Shown piece by piece: positions 22,522-22,729 of a stretch of DNA of 22,729 nucleotides. A program made the translations under genes and the position numbers. Each line of letters begins with the position of its first letter. Position 1 is the first letter of the stretch. The notes beneath the pieces are model-generated. The model had not been told where the DNA came from. It saw nothing but the letters and a program-made list of their open reading frames with translations, and did no database searches. The DNA is from Bacteroidetes bacterium UBA6161 (lineage in GTDB: Bacteria; Bacteroidota; Bacteroidia; NS11-12g; UBA955). Where the stretch lies: contig DIUJ01000022.1 in the NCBI GenBank assembly GCA_002422315.1, forward strand, positions 1-22,729. The letters are read 5' to 3'.

Positions 22522-22729
22522 CAAGCCTAAAAGGCTTGAATATGAATAACAACAGGTGCAACCTGTTGCTATAATAGTAGTAAAAAACAACCCCGAAGCG
22601 GGTTGAATCATTCGCGATTAAATTCAACCGCTTTGCGGTTGTGCCTATTCTCATATTTTACAACGCATTTCATGCGTTGCTATTCATATTAAACCCAAAA
22701 TACACATTAGCGTATTTTGCCCTTTGGGT
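22522..22729. repeat. Mirror-symmetric array of short CAA...TTG hairpins, running off the window edge
   Basis: At least five clean stem-loops: H1 22522-22538 (CAAGCCT/AGGCTTG), H2 22550-22568 (CAACAGGT/ACCTGTTG), H3 22588-22605 (CAACCC+G/C+GGGTTG, one bulged C), H4 22625-22641 (CAACCGC/GCGGTTG) and H5 22661-22679 (CAACGCAT/ATGCGTTG). Each has a 3-nt loop. H6 at 22696-22719 (CAAAATAC/GTATTTTG) has an 8-nt loop, and a further CCC-TTT-GGG lies at 22721-22728, with the end cut off. The spacers H2-H3, H3-H4 and H4-H5 are all 19 nt. The outer CAA/TTG is fixed while the inner arms vary together. The sequence AATATGAATA occurs between H1 and H2 and, inverted, between H5 and H6. No coding frame or transposase is present. 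Confidence 0.85.

Noticed and set aside
22550..22679. Integron attC-like sites, suggested by AAC...GTT ends
   Set aside because: The hairpins are only 17-19 nt with no second box pair or extrahelical bases, no gene cassettes lie between them, and no integrase is present.
22522..22729. CRISPR array, suggested by the ~37-nt period
   Set aside because: The repeating units are not identical: only CAA/TTG ends and pairing are conserved, the array reverses orientation in the middle, and there are no cas genes.

Overview
This window comes from an AT-rich member of the phylum Bacteroidota. The evidence agrees from several sides. It carries the phylum-restricted families DUF4270 and DUF4271 and a type IX secretion (T9SS) C-terminal sorting domain. 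It has the TTTG-N19-20-TAnnTTTG promoter class and genes with no Shine-Dalgarno sequence. It also has a bacillithiol-type YtxJ protein. The order within the phylum cannot be fixed from the sequence alone; a Cytophagales- or Chitinophagales-like lineage is a guess. Most of the window is ordinary chromosomal housekeeping sequence. I see no transposase, integrase, phage gene or CRISPR array.

Layout, left to right. (1) 17-347: a minus-strand tRNA-Asp(GTC) preceded by a broken tandem copy of itself, both downstream of a clear promoter at 317-347. (2) 348-3407, minus strand: a stand-alone starch-synthase N-terminal domain, a DUF4270 lipoprotein and a DAHP synthase with an altered metal ligand. (3) 3464-5490, plus strand, divergent from (2): panC followed one base later by a cysteine-free LutB-like LUD protein; both start with TTG. 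(4) 5491-5946: no gene. (5) 5947-9592, minus strand: an unrecognised Ig-like lipoprotein, gcvT and an HtrA/DegQ protease. (6) 9686-12113, plus strand: an ECF-type sigma factor, a single-span membrane anti-sigma-like protein and dapF, tightly coupled and divergent from htrA. (7) 12100-12550, minus strand: ytxJ and a 40-residue lipoprotein whose stop overlaps the ytxJ start. (8) 12585-13799: a PG_1098-type methyltransferase. (9) 13803-17783, minus strand: osmC, an Omp85-type barrel, a DUF4271 membrane protein and hemD, an overlapping run of four. (10) 17813-19431, plus strand: an outer-membrane-type protein overlapping lipA. (11) 19573-22239: a secreted Asp-box (BNR) beta-propeller with a T9SS tail and a strong terminator. 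(12) 22522 to the right edge: an array of short hairpins.

Metabolic genes cover aromatic amino acids (DAHP synthase), pantothenate (panC), one-carbon/glycine cleavage (gcvT), lysine/peptidoglycan (dapF), tetrapyrroles (hemD) and lipoate (lipA). LipA makes the cofactor on the H protein of the same glycine-cleavage system that uses GcvT, but the two are not in one operon. The htrA / sigma / anti-sigma block looks like an envelope-stress unit.

The strongest unexplained signal is the hairpin array at the right end. Stem-loops of 17-19 nt begin CAA and end TTG, have variable but perfectly or nearly perfectly paired interiors, recur about every 37 nt, and are laid out as a mirror image around a centre near 22615. 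The second is the pseudo-tRNA-Asp, whose anticodon arm and variable region have been replaced by an 18-nt perfect palindrome and which is transcribed ahead of the intact tRNA.
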